DNA from: Nocardia sp. NBC_00416
Lineage (GTDB): Bacteria; Actinomycetota; Actinomycetes; Mycobacteriales; Mycobacteriaceae
Direction: 5' to 3'
DNA length: 64,000 nt
Assembly: GCF_036032445.1 (NCBI RefSeq)
Contig: NZ_CP107932.1
Location: forward strand, 2,792,501-2,856,500
How positions within the stretch are numbered: the first letter of the stretch is position 1; every line of letters starts with the position of its first letter. A program made the position numbers and the translations under genes. The notes under the pieces were generated by a model. It was not told the DNA's origin. It did no database searches and saw only the letters and a list, made by a program, of their open reading frames with translations. Below are positions 26,320 to 34,522 of the stretch, one piece after another.

Positions 26320-26338
26320 GATGCATAATCGATGCGTA
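26320..26338. promoter_or_regulatory. 11-bp direct-repeat operator, copy 1 (CarH-type)
   Basis: GATGCATA at 26320-26327 and GATGCGTA at 26331-26338 are repeated head to tail with an 11-bp period (spacer ATC). They lie between the divergent lipocalin (start 26273) and DUF4267-like (start 26360) genes. The same element recurs at 27781-27799. CarH-type MerR regulators are known to bind ~11-bp direct repeats, and a CarH-like gene is 0.5 kb away, so autoregulation and control of both genes is likely. Confidence 0.6.
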
Positions 26339-26359
26339 CAGACCTGGCTAGGAGGAGCT

Positions 26360-26725
26360 ATGACAGCAATGCGGATCGCTCGCTTCATGGGCGCTGCCAC
26401 CGCGTGCTACGGGCTGGCAGTCGCGGTGCGCCCGGCCCTGCTGCTGCGACCGTGCGGCTGGTCCGACGACGACCCGGCCCGGCGCGCCCTGGCCCGCACG
26501 ACCGCCTTCCGCGATCTCGCCTCGGGACTCGGCATGGCGCTCGCGCCGACTCCGGCCGCCCTGCGCATCGCGACCGGGGGCCGGGTGATCTCGGATTTCT
26601 CCGACGCCGGCGTCCTGGCCGTGGCGTTGCGCGGGCAGCCGCAGCGCGCCCGGGCAGTCGCGGTCGCCGCCGGCTGGGGCGTGCTGTGCGGCGCGGCCGG
26701 ACTGGCCGCGACGAGGACGGAATGA
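26360..26725 (+). CDS. Small membrane protein (DUF4267-like)
   Basis: This 121-aa protein (MTAMRIARFMGAATACYGLA) has about three to four hydrophobic segments and an internal ARTTAFRDLASGLGMAL, as in DUF4267-type integral membrane proteins. ATG 26360 has AGGAGG upstream. It precedes the B12-binding MerR gene by 87 bp on the same strand, so the two are probably one transcript driven from the direct-repeat promoter. Function unknown. Confidence 0.65.
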   Translation: MTAMRIARFMGAATACYGLAVAVRPALLLRPCGWSDDDPARRALARTTAFRDLASGLGMALAPTPAALRIATGGRVISDFSDAGVLAVALRGQPQRARAVAVAAGWGVLCGAAGLAATRTE

Positions 26726-26812
26726 ATCCGGCCACGCGGATCCGAGCGCCACACGGGCGCCGAAGTCCCGGGTCCGGCCAGGAGCGCGAACCGGGAAAGG
26801 CAGAATGAGACG

Positions 26813-27655
26813 ATGTCCGACGGTTCCGCCCCCGCCACCGACGCGGCCGGGTACACCGTCCGCGCGGTCGCCGATCGCCTCGGCATCCCCACGGCCACCC
26901 TGCGCAGCTGGAACCGGCGCTACGAAATCGGGCCCACCGGGCACCGTCCGGGAACCCATCGCCTGTACACCGAAGCCGATATCGCGCAACTGAATCAGAT
27001 GCTCGAACTCATCCGCGCGGGCGCCACACCCGCCGGCGCTGCGGCGGCGGCGCGGGCGCCCGTCTCGGCCCCCGGCGACCGGACCTCGCTGCTCACCGCC
27101 GCATTCGAGCTCGACTATCGTTCGGTGACCACGCAATTGGCTGCCCACCTGCGCGTCCACGGCGTGGTAGCGACCTGGGAACGACTGTGCCGGCCCGCGT
27201 TCGCCGATATCGTGGCACGACAGCTGGGCGGCGAAGGCTGCATCGATGTCGAACACCTCCTGTCGTGGTGCATCACCTCGGCGCTGCATCGCAACAACCC
27301 GCCGGCCCCGCTGGGTCGCCGGCCCATCGTGCTGGCCTGCACGAGCGGGGAGACCCATGCGCTGCCCCTCGAGGTATTGCGCGCCGCCCTGGCCGAACGC
27401 GGGGTCGGCGCACAGATGCTCGGGGCGGATGTGCCCACCGACGCCCTCACCGACACTCTGCACCGGTTGCGTCGGCCCGCCGATCTGATGCTGTGGTCGC
27501 AGCACGAATCGACCGCGCTGACCTCCAGCGTGCGCGCGAGCGCCGAGGCCGGTGCGCGGGTCTTCGTCGGCGGCCCGGGATGGGACGCGGTGATCCTCCC
27601 GCCGCCGGTCGAGCGGCTGATGACCCTCACCGAAGCAGTCGATCGACTCGCCTGA
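26813..27655 (+). CDS. CarH/LitR-like MerR regulator with cobalamin-binding domain
   Basis: This 280-aa protein has an N-terminal MerR helix-turn-helix (YTVRAVADRLGIPTATLRSW, residues 14-33), a four-helix bundle (~90-160) and a B12-binding Rossmann-like domain (~170-280). The lower-ligand motif E180-T-H182 and the ADVP, WSQHES and VGGPGW segments of cobalamin domains are present, as is E147-H148 of the W-x9-EH motif. The Trp (position 137) is Gln, and the following His of Thermus CarH is Leu138. CarH/LitR proteins bind adenosylcobalamin, repress in the dark and release DNA on illumination. Two 11-bp direct-repeat elements next to it are likely operators. Confidence 0.82.
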   Translation: MSDGSAPATDAAGYTVRAVADRLGIPTATLRSWNRRYEIGPTGHRPGTHRLYTEADIAQLNQMLELIRAGATPAGAAAAARAPVSAPGDRTSLLTAAFELDYRSVTTQLAAHLRVHGVVATWERLCRPAFADIVARQLGGEGCIDVEHLLSWCITSALHRNNPPAPLGRRPIVLACTSGETHALPLEVLRAALAERGVGAQMLGADVPTDALTDTLHRLRRPADLMLWSQHESTALTSSVRASAEAGARVFVGGPGWDAVILPPPVERLMTLTEAVDRLA

Positions 27656-27780
27656 TCCCACGGCGCCTCCCACCGCACCGAACCCACCCGTCCGGCGACC
27701 CGGGCATGGCGAACCACTGTCCCGGCGGCATGCCCGCTCGACGGCAGATTTTCGCCCCGACTCGCCAGCCGAGACGAAAC

Positions 27781-27799
27781 GATGCATACTCGATGCATA
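27781..27799. promoter_or_regulatory. 11-bp direct-repeat operator, copy 2 (CarH-type)
   Basis: Perfect GATGCATA repeats at 27781-27788 and 27792-27799, 11-bp period with CTC between. This lies 37 bases upstream of the FAD-oxidoreductase start (27836). It matches copy 1 at 26320-26338 in sequence and period, indicating one regulator for both promoters, most simply the CarH-like protein encoded between them. Confidence 0.65.
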
Positions 27800-27835
27800 A
27801 GTACGCGGCCTGCGGTCGCCGAGCGGAGGAGTGTG

Positions 27836-29161
27836 ATGGTCGAGCAGGGCACAGCGGACCGGTCCGTGCGGCAGGTGGCGGTAGTGGGCAGCGGAGTCGC
27901 GGGACTCACCGCGGCCTGGGTGCTCGCGGGCACGGCCCGGGTCACCCTCTACGAGGCCGATACCCGGCTGGGCGGTCATGCCGACACCCATTCGGTCTGC
28001 GCCGCGGACGGCCGCGCGCTCGGCGTGGACACCGGATTCATCGTGCACAACGCACGGACCTACCCGACACTGCTGCGCCTGTTCGCCGATCTCGGCGTCG
28101 CTACCCAGGAAACCGATATGAGCATGTCGGTGCGCTGCGACGGTTGCGGGCTCGAATACGCGGGCGCCCGCGGTCTCGGCGGATTGTTCCCCCGGGCAGC
28201 TTCCCTCACGCGCGGGCGGTACCTGCGGCTGCTCGCCGAGGTGCCGCGCTTCCAGCGCCTGGCCCGTGCCGAACTGACGGCCGGACCGGCGGCGGCGCCT
28301 ACCCTCGGTGAGTTCAGCCGCCGAGCCGGCTTCTCCCCCTACTTCATCAGCCATTTCCTGACGCCGCTGGTCTCGGCCGTGTGGTCGTGCGATCCGATGA
28401 CCGCGTTGCGCTATCCGGCCCGCTACCTGTTCACCTTCCTGGAGCACCACGGCATGCTGACCGTTTTCGGCTCACCCACGTGGCGGACGGTCCGCGGCGG
28501 TTCGGCGACCTACGTGCGGGCGGTGGCCGAACGGCTCGACGCGGTCCTGCCCGGCACACCCGTACGCACGGTGAACCGGCTGCCCGACGGGGTGGCCGTC
28601 CGTGACGCCGCCGACGAGGTCCGGGTCTTCGACGCCGCGGTGATCGCCACCCACCCCGACCAGGCGCTGCGGATCCTCGCCGAGCCCACCGCCGTCGAAG
28701 AAGCCGTCCTGGCCGCCATGCCCTATTCGGTGAACCGGACCGTGCTGCACACCGACGCCGCCGTACTGCCGACGGCCCCGCGGGCCCGAGCTTCGTGGAA
28801 CTACCGGCTCCCCGGATGCGACGCGACACCGGACCGCGTACTGGTGAGCTATGACCTGACCCGGCTGCACCGCCTCGCCGGGGCCGCCGAGCGCCGGTTC
28901 GTGGTCACCCTCGGCGACGAGGACGCCGTCGACCCCGGCACCGTCCTGGACCGGATGGTCTACGAGCATCCGCAGTACACGCCGGAATCCGTGGCGGCCC
29001 AGCGGCGGCTCGGCGAAATAGGCTGCGCACGGGTCGCTTTCGCCGGCGCATACCACGGCTGGGGGTTCCACGAGGACGGTGCATTGTCCGGGCTGCGCGC
29101 CGCCGAACGACTCGGCGCGCGCTGGCCCGACCGTTCCCTACGGCCCATACCCACGTCATGA
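27836..29161 (+). CDS. FAD-dependent amine-oxidase-like oxidoreductase
   Basis: This 441-aa protein has the FAD site VAVVGSGVAGLTAAWVL near residue 15, then GGHADTHSV and a C-terminal FAGAYHGWGFHEDGALSG. It belongs to the flavin amine-oxidoreductase group found with DUF1365 and cyclopropane-fatty-acid-synthase genes in proteobacterial light/singlet-oxygen regulons, where homologues take part in modifying unsaturated fatty acids (for example furan fatty acid formation). ATG 27836 follows CGGAGGA. It is the first gene of a tightly overlapping operon and has the direct-repeat operator in its promoter. Confidence 0.83.
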   Translation: MVEQGTADRSVRQVAVVGSGVAGLTAAWVLAGTARVTLYEADTRLGGHADTHSVCAADGRALGVDTGFIVHNARTYPTLLRLFADLGVATQETDMSMSVRCDGCGLEYAGARGLGGLFPRAASLTRGRYLRLLAEVPRFQRLARAELTAGPAAAPTLGEFSRRAGFSPYFISHFLTPLVSAVWSCDPMTALRYPARYLFTFLEHHGMLTVFGSPTWRTVRGGSATYVRAVAERLDAVLPGTPVRTVNRLPDGVAVRDAADEVRVFDAAVIATHPDQALRILAEPTAVEEAVLAAMPYSVNRTVLHTDAAVLPTAPRARASWNYRLPGCDATPDRVLVSYDLTRLHRLAGAAERRFVVTLGDEDAVDPGTVLDRMVYEHPQYTPESVAAQRRLGEIGCARVAFAGAYHGWGFHEDGALSGLRAAERLGARWPDRSLRPIPTS

Positions 29162-29880
29162 CCGGCCGGCTCGTGTACACCACCATCGACCACGTGCGCC
29201 ACACTCCGGTGCACCACCGGTTCCGGTACCGCAGCTACAGCTGGCTGGTCGACCTCGACGATCTACCACGGCTGCCCCGCGCGCTGCGACCGCTGGCCGA
29301 GCTGCGTGCCCGCGACCACCTCGGCGACCCGGAGCGCGGCCTACGTGCGAACGTCGACGACTTTCTGGCCGAACACGGAATCGGCCTGACCGACGGCCGC
29401 ATCCTGATGCTGACCAACGCGCGGGTTCTCGGCTTCGTGTTCAACCCCCTCACCCTCTACTGGTGCCGCGACCGGACCGGAAGGCCGGTATGCGTGGTCG
29501 CCGAAGTGCACAACACCTACGGCGAGCGTCACCGCTACTTGCTGCGCACCGACGACCGCGGCCGCGCCGACACCGCCAAGCAGTTCTATGTGTCGCCGTT
29601 CAACGATGTATCCGGCGAATACCGGATGCTGCTGCCCGAGCCCGGCGACCACCTGGATCTGTCCATCACACTGCGGCGCGACCGCCCCGTTCTCACCGCG
29701 TCGGTACGCGGCACGTGCCGCCCCGCGTCCACCGGCACGATCCTGGCCGCCGCACTGACCATGCCGCTGGCACCGTTGGCCATCGCGGCCCGGATCCGGA
29801 TCCAGGGCATCCGGCTCTGGCTGCGCGGCCTTCCTGTCGTACCCCGTCCCGTATCGCCGACCGAGGAGCCGTCCCGGTGA
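29158..29880 (+). CDS. DUF1365 family protein
   Basis: This 240-aa protein begins MTGRLVYTTIDHVRHTPVHH, the diagnostic DUF1365 start, and has LGFVFNPLTLYWCRD, EVHNTYGERHRYLL and KQFYVSPFNDV. It overlaps the previous stop by four bases (ATGA) and its own stop overlaps the next GTG start. DUF1365 proteins are almost always encoded between an FAD oxidoreductase and a cyclopropane-synthase-like methyltransferase, as here, and are thought to help modify membrane fatty acids under photo-oxidative stress. The biochemical role is unknown. Confidence 0.88.
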   Translation: MTGRLVYTTIDHVRHTPVHHRFRYRSYSWLVDLDDLPRLPRALRPLAELRARDHLGDPERGLRANVDDFLAEHGIGLTDGRILMLTNARVLGFVFNPLTLYWCRDRTGRPVCVVAEVHNTYGERHRYLLRTDDRGRADTAKQFYVSPFNDVSGEYRMLLPEPGDHLDLSITLRRDRPVLTASVRGTCRPASTGTILAAALTMPLAPLAIAARIRIQGIRLWLRGLPVVPRPVSPTEEPSR

Positions 29881-31160
29881 CCACCGAATTGACCATCCCG
29901 ACCGCACCACCCGGTCTGTCCTGGCCCGATGTCGACCGGGTCCCCACCGGCGTCCGCGCCTCGGTCGCCGCCGCGGTGGCGCACCGGCTGTTCCGCCGAG
30001 CCCTCGGCCGGCTGCCGTTGCGCGTCGAATATCCGGACGGCACGGCCCTCGGATGCTCCCGCGGCGACCTCGGCGCACCGCGGCTCGTGCTGCACCGTCC
30101 CGACGATTTCGCGGCCCGGCTCGGCGTCTCCGGACTGATCGGCTTCGGCGAGGCCTATATGGCCGGCGACTGGTCGGCGCCCGATCCGGCCGCCGCGCTC
30201 ACCGTGCTCGCCGCGCACATCGAGAGCCTGATCCCGGCCGCGCTGCAGACCCTGCGCGGACTCTATGTAGCGAAACATCCTGGCGCCCAACGCAACACCC
30301 GCGACAACACCCGCGACAACATCGCCCGCCACTACGACCTCTCCAACGACTTCTTCGCGCTGTTCCTCGACGAGACGATGACCTACTCGAGCGCGCTCTT
30401 CCCGGCGACCGCACCGCCACCGCGCTGGCCCGACCTCGCCGCGGCCCAGCACCGCAAGATCGACCGTGTTCTCGACGCGGCGCGGGTGGGCCCCGGAACC
30501 CGGGTCCTGGAGATCGGCACCGGCTGGGGCGCCCTCGCGATACGCGCGGCCGAGCGCGGCGCGCGGGTACGGTCGGTGACCTTGTCCACCGAGCAGCGCG
30601 AGCTGGCCCGCGCCCGAATCGATGCGGCGGGTGCGACCGACCGGGTCCGGGTGGATCTTCTCGACTATCGCGAGGTGGACGGCGAATACGATGCCGTCGT
30701 CTCGGTGGAGATGATCGAAGCCGTCGGATGCGAATATCTCGATACCTACTTTCGATCCATCGAGGGCCTGCTCGCTCCGCGCGGCCGGGCGGCGCTGCAG
30801 GCGATCACCATGCCGCACCGCCGGATGCTCGCCACGCGCGATACCTACACGTGGATCCAGAAATACATCTTTCCCGGTGGTTTCCTGCCCTCCACCCGGC
30901 TGATCGCCGAGACGGTCGCGCGCGGCACCGAACTACGCGTGACCGAGCGGTTTCCGATGGGCGCGCACTACGCGCACACCCTCCGCCTGTGGCGGGAGCG
31001 GTTCGACGAGTACACCGACCAGGTAGACGGTCTGGGCTTCGACCCGGTGTTCCGGCGGATGTGGCAGTTCTACCTGGCCTACGCCGAAGCCGGGTTCCGC
31101 AGTGGTTACCTGGATGTCGAGCAGTTCGTGCTGACCAGAAGAGACGAGGAGATCCGATGA
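29877..31160 (+). CDS. Cyclopropane-fatty-acyl-phospholipid synthase-like SAM methyltransferase
   Basis: This 427-aa protein carries the CFA-synthase signatures NIARHYDLSNDFFALFLD (~residues 148-165) and the SAM site VLEIGTGWGALAIRAAERG (~210-228), plus EMIEAVG and YIFPGG. These enzymes transfer a methyl or methylene group from SAM onto the double bond of membrane fatty acids. In this operon context it may produce methylated, cyclopropane or furan-precursor lipids. GTG 29877 overlaps the DUF1365 stop, and the stop overlaps the SDR start (ATGA), so translation is coupled. An upstream extension of the frame is not used. Confidence 0.88.
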   Translation: MTTELTIPTAPPGLSWPDVDRVPTGVRASVAAAVAHRLFRRALGRLPLRVEYPDGTALGCSRGDLGAPRLVLHRPDDFAARLGVSGLIGFGEAYMAGDWSAPDPAAALTVLAAHIESLIPAALQTLRGLYVAKHPGAQRNTRDNTRDNIARHYDLSNDFFALFLDETMTYSSALFPATAPPPRWPDLAAAQHRKIDRVLDAARVGPGTRVLEIGTGWGALAIRAAERGARVRSVTLSTEQRELARARIDAAGATDRVRVDLLDYREVDGEYDAVVSVEMIEAVGCEYLDTYFRSIEGLLAPRGRAALQAITMPHRRMLATRDTYTWIQKYIFPGGFLPSTRLIAETVARGTELRVTERFPMGAHYAHTLRLWRERFDEYTDQVDGLGFDPVFRRMWQFYLAYAEAGFRSGYLDVEQFVLTRRDEEIR

Positions 31161-32116
31161 TCCGCGCAGTCGACACTCTGCTCGACCGGACGATAGTGCC
31201 GGGCTACACCCGCCTCGGCTTCCATCTGCGCCGAACCTGCTGGACCCGGGACGACCCGGCGGCCGGTGCGTTGCGCGGGCGGACCGCGATGGTGACCGGC
31301 GCGAATTCGGGCATCGGCAAATCCATCGCGACCCGGTTCGCGGCGCTCGGGGCCGCTACCGTGCTGGCGGTGCGCGACCTCGACCGCGGTGGCCGGGCCC
31401 GCCGCGAAATCCTCGATGCCGTCCCCGGCGCCGACGTGGAACTGGCGCAGTGCGATGTGGCCGAGCCCGCTAGCGTCGACGCCTGCGCCGACGCGCTGGC
31501 CCGCGACCACGGCACGCTGGACGTGCTCGTCCACAATGCCGGTGTCCTGCCCATCGATCGCACCGAGAACTCGGCCGGCCACGAACTGACGCTGGCCACC
31601 CATGTGCTCGGCCCGCTGCGCCTCACCGACCGGCTGACCCCGCTGCTCGCCTCCGCCGGCGACGCCCGGATCATCTTCGTCGCCTCCGGCGGGATGTACG
31701 CCCAACCGCTCCCGGTCCGGGACCCGGAGTACCGCCGCGGCGAATACCGCGGCGCCACCGCTTACGCGCGCACCAAACGGATGCAGGTCGCGTTCGCGCC
31801 GCTGCTCGACGGGCGCCTCGCCGACCAGGGGGTGAGCGTGCACAGCATGCACCCGGGCTGGGTCGACACACCCGGGATCTCCGCCGCGCTCCCCCGCTTC
31901 AGTTCCGCATTGCGTCCCGCCATGCGCACCGCCGACGAGGGCGCCGACACCGCGGTCTGGCTCGCCACCACCACGCCGTCGCCGATGTCGGGACACTTCT
32001 GGCACGACCGGCGGATCCGCCACGAGCACTATCTGCGGCACACCCGTTATCCGGAGGACCATCTGCTGTCGCTGTGGTCGTACTGCCTCGATGAAGCGGG
32101 CGCCGGTTTGCATTGA
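31157..32116 (+). CDS. Short-chain dehydrogenase/reductase of the lipid-modification operon
   Basis: This 319-aa SDR has a ~38-residue N-terminal extension before AMVTGANSGIGKSIATRFAA. The catalytic Y-x3-K is in AYARTKRMQ, and HNAGV and HPGWVDTPG are also present. It is the fourth gene of the FAD-DUF1365-CFA operon, coupled by an ATGA overlap. SDRs of this type are regular members of the equivalent proteobacterial clusters. The substrate is unknown, plausibly a lipid carbonyl or hydroxyl. Confidence 0.85.
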   Translation: MIRAVDTLLDRTIVPGYTRLGFHLRRTCWTRDDPAAGALRGRTAMVTGANSGIGKSIATRFAALGAATVLAVRDLDRGGRARREILDAVPGADVELAQCDVAEPASVDACADALARDHGTLDVLVHNAGVLPIDRTENSAGHELTLATHVLGPLRLTDRLTPLLASAGDARIIFVASGGMYAQPLPVRDPEYRRGEYRGATAYARTKRMQVAFAPLLDGRLADQGVSVHSMHPGWVDTPGISAALPRFSSALRPAMRTADEGADTAVWLATTTPSPMSGHFWHDRRIRHEHYLRHTRYPEDHLLSLWSYCLDEAGAGLH

Positions 32117-32268
32117 CCTCGGGTTCCGCGCGCACCGGCGGCGGCCGGTCACCCGATCCGGACAGCGCCGGGGATACCGTGTCGTACGGCACAGTGCGCC
32201 GGTGTCACACGGCGGGGGCGCCCGGCGTCTGGTGGGTGACCACAGTCGAGAGCGGGACAGGAGACGAT

Positions 32269-32844
32269 ATGGCCGCGACGCCGCAGACCACGCCCGGGGA
32301 TCGTGACGCGGGCGCCGGCCGGACGAATCCGGCCACCGACGCCTTCGTGACCCACCGCAATCTGCTGTTCACCGTCGCCTACGAGATGCTCGGCTCGGCC
32401 GCCGACGCCGAGGACGTCCTCCAGGAGACCTGGCTGCGGTGGGTGGGTGTAGACCTGGACACCGTCCGGGACCACCGCGCCTACCTGGTCCGGATCACCA
32501 CCCGCCAAGCGCTCACCCGGCTGCGGACGCTGGGCCGCCGCCGGGAGTCCTACGTGGGCCCCTGGCTGCCCGAGCCGCTGCTGACCACGCCGGATGTGGC
32601 CGAGGACGTCGAACTGGCCGACAGCGTCTCGATGGCGATGCTGCTCGTCATGGAAACGCTCGCGCCGACCGAGCGGGCCGTATTCGTCCTGCGGGAAGTG
32701 TTCGAGCTGTCCTACGACGAGATCGCCGAGGCCGTCGACAAGACTCCGGCGGCGGTGCGCCAGATCGCGCACCGGGCGCGGGCGCATGTCGCCGCGCGCC
32801 GGCCCGCACGATCGTGTCCCAAGCCGAGACCCGCACCGCGCTGA
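32269..32844 (+). CDS. SigJ-type ECF sigma factor, sigma domains only (frame broken before C-terminal domain)
   Basis: This 191-aa product has region 2 (HRNLLFTVAYEMLGSAADAE, DVLQETWLRW) and region 4 (LAPTERAVFVLREVFELSYD, followed by an HTH ending VRQIAHRARAHVAARRP) of the SigJ/ECF41 family. Those factors normally continue into a SnoaL-like domain that controls activity. Here the reading frame ends at 32844, while the expected SnoaL sequence continues in another frame from about 32800. ATG 32269 has AGGAG upstream. No separate anti-sigma gene is present, as usual for this family. The gene follows the SDR by 152 bp and may serve the photo-oxidative response. Confidence 0.8.
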   Translation: MAATPQTTPGDRDAGAGRTNPATDAFVTHRNLLFTVAYEMLGSAADAEDVLQETWLRWVGVDLDTVRDHRAYLVRITTRQALTRLRTLGRRRESYVGPWLPEPLLTTPDVAEDVELADSVSMAMLLVMETLAPTERAVFVLREVFELSYDEIAEAVDKTPAAVRQIAHRARAHVAARRPARSCPKPRPAPR

Positions 32845-33197
32845 CCGCGTTCCAGCGCGCCGTCGACACCGGCGACCTGCAGGATCTGCTCGACCTGCTC
32901 GCACCGGATGTCGTCCTGCTGGGCGACGGCGGCGGCGTCGTGCGCGCACTGCAGAAACCCGTCGTCGGCGCCGGACGGGTGGGCCGGGCGCTGGCCACCG
33001 GCCTCCGCAAGGTGGCCGGGGCAGGGCTGGAGCCGGTGCAGATCAACGGCTACCCGGCCCTGATCCTGCGGATCGGGGACGAGGTCGACACCGTCCTGGC
33101 GGTGCGGATCGACGAGGGCCTGATCACCGGCCTCTACGCGGTGCGCAACCCCGAGAAGCTGTCGCATATCCGGCGCGAGACCGCCCTGCGCCGCTGA
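32814..33197 (+). pseudogene. C-terminal SnoaL-like domain of the SigJ-type factor, out of frame
   Basis: From about 32805 the frame one base back reads RTIVSQAETRTALTAFQRAV, then VVLLGDGGGV and ends IRRETALRR. This is the usual continuation of ECF41/SigJ proteins after region 4. A single-base change near 32799 would join it to the sigma domains into one ~309-aa protein. A GTG at 32814 could start it separately, but no ribosome binding site is seen. A real frameshift mutation and a sequencing error cannot be told apart here. Confidence 0.7.
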
Positions 33198-33406
33198 GAC
33201 CGCGGAATTCGGCGATCGGCGCAGTCACCTCGGAATGTCGGCACGACCGATCGACAGCCGTGCCACCGGAGTCGCGCACCCACCCGCTGACAGAAACCGG
33301 GGTATCCGGGTCCGGAGAAGACGGTCCCGCCCCGTGGCGACCGATGAGTTCCGCTCATCCGCAACGTCATTCCTTTCGAACCATCTCGCGGCGAGAAGGA
33401 GTCCCG

Positions 33407-34522
33407 ATGCCGGATACCGACCACGAAGGCGCCGCCCCACGGCGGCTGGCCCAGCACCCGACAGTGCGGCGGATGGCCGAACGTGAACGCGCGACACCCG
33501 CCCCGGTCCTGGCCGCCGACCGGCTCCGGGAGATCTGCCGCGCGGCGGGCGCCGACGATGTGGGATTCGTCGCCGTCGACGATCCACGCGTGGCCGACGA
33601 GATCGAGCACGCCCGGCAGATCCTGCCCTCGGCCCGGACCTTCCTCGCTTTCTGCGTTCGGATGAACCGGGACAATCTGCGCAGTCCGCAGCGCAGTCTC
33701 GCCAATACCGAGTTCAACCACGCCGACGACGAGACCAATGTCGTAGCCCGCAGGATCACCCGGGAGCTGCAGGACGCCGGATATCGCGCCGTCTATCCCG
33801 CGCCGGGCTATCCGATGGAGGTGGACCAGTTCCCCGGCCGTATCTGGGTGATCGCGCACAAGGTGGTGGCCGAGGCCGCCGGGCTCGGCGTCATGGGGAT
33901 CCATCGCAATGTGATCCATCCGAAGTTCGGGAATTTCATCCTGCTCGGCACCGTGGTCACCGACGCGGTAGTCGACGAACCCAGCGCGCCACTGGATTTC
34001 AATCCGTGCCTGGAATGCAAGCTGTGCGTCTCCGCCTGCCCGGTCGGCGCGATCACCCAGGACGGCGGATTCGACTTCCAGGCGTGCTACACGCACAACT
34101 ACCGCGAATTCATGGGCGGCTTCACCGATTGGGCGGAAACGGTGGCCGACAGCGCCGACCGCGACGAATACCGGCGGCGCGTCACCACCGGCGAATCGTT
34201 CTCGATGTGGCAGAGCCTGTCGTTCAAACCGAACTACAAGGCGGGCTACTGCATGGCCGTCTGCCCGGCGGGTGAGGATGTGATCGGCGCGTTCCTCGAC
34301 GACCGCAAGAGCCACCTCGACGAGGTCGTCCGCCCGCTGCAGCGCAAAACCGAACCCGTCTACGTCCTGCCCGGTTCCGCGGCCGAGGAGCATGTCGCGC
34401 GACGCTTCCCGAACAAGACCCCGAAGCAGGTCACCAATGGTTTCCCGGACGAGGTGAACGCACTGCTCGATCAGATCGGTCCCCGCCCGCGCGGCGGCGC
34501 CCCCGATACCGGGCAAACCTGA
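33407..34522 (+). CDS. QueG/reductive dehalogenase-like Fe-S protein
   Basis: This 371-aa protein has AAGLGVMGIHRNVIHPKFGNF followed by ILLGTVVTD, the core seen in epoxyqueuosine reductase QueG and respiratory reductive dehalogenases. It then has a ferredoxin-like CLECKLCVSACPVGAI and later cysteines (ACYTH, GYCMAVCP), enough for one and perhaps two [4Fe-4S] clusters. QueG and dehalogenases use cobalamin at the active site; whether this protein does is unproven. No queuosine genes are nearby, so a tRNA role is doubtful. ATG 33407 follows AAGGAG. It lies between the sigma-factor remnant and cobH, again inside the B12 locus. Confidence 0.7.
   Translation: MPDTDHEGAAPRRLAQHPTVRRMAERERATPAPVLAADRLREICRAAGADDVGFVAVDDPRVADEIEHARQILPSARTFLAFCVRMNRDNLRSPQRSLANTEFNHADDETNVVARRITRELQDAGYRAVYPAPGYPMEVDQFPGRIWVIAHKVVAEAAGLGVMGIHRNVIHPKFGNFILLGTVVTDAVVDEPSAPLDFNPCLECKLCVSACPVGAITQDGGFDFQACYTHNYREFMGGFTDWAETVADSADRDEYRRRVTTGESFSMWQSLSFKPNYKAGYCMAVCPAGEDVIGAFLDDRKSHLDEVVRPLQRKTEPVYVLPGSAAEEHVARRFPNKTPKQVTNGFPDEVNALLDQIGPRPRGGAPDTGQT

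Noticed and set aside
32113..32268. Extended N-terminus of the sigma factor
   Set aside because: No similarity to sigma region 2, and the ATG at 32269 has a good AGGAG site.
32797..32801. Programmed -1 frameshift in the SigJ-type gene
   Set aside because: No slippery heptamer or downstream structure was recognised; mutation or sequencing error is simpler.
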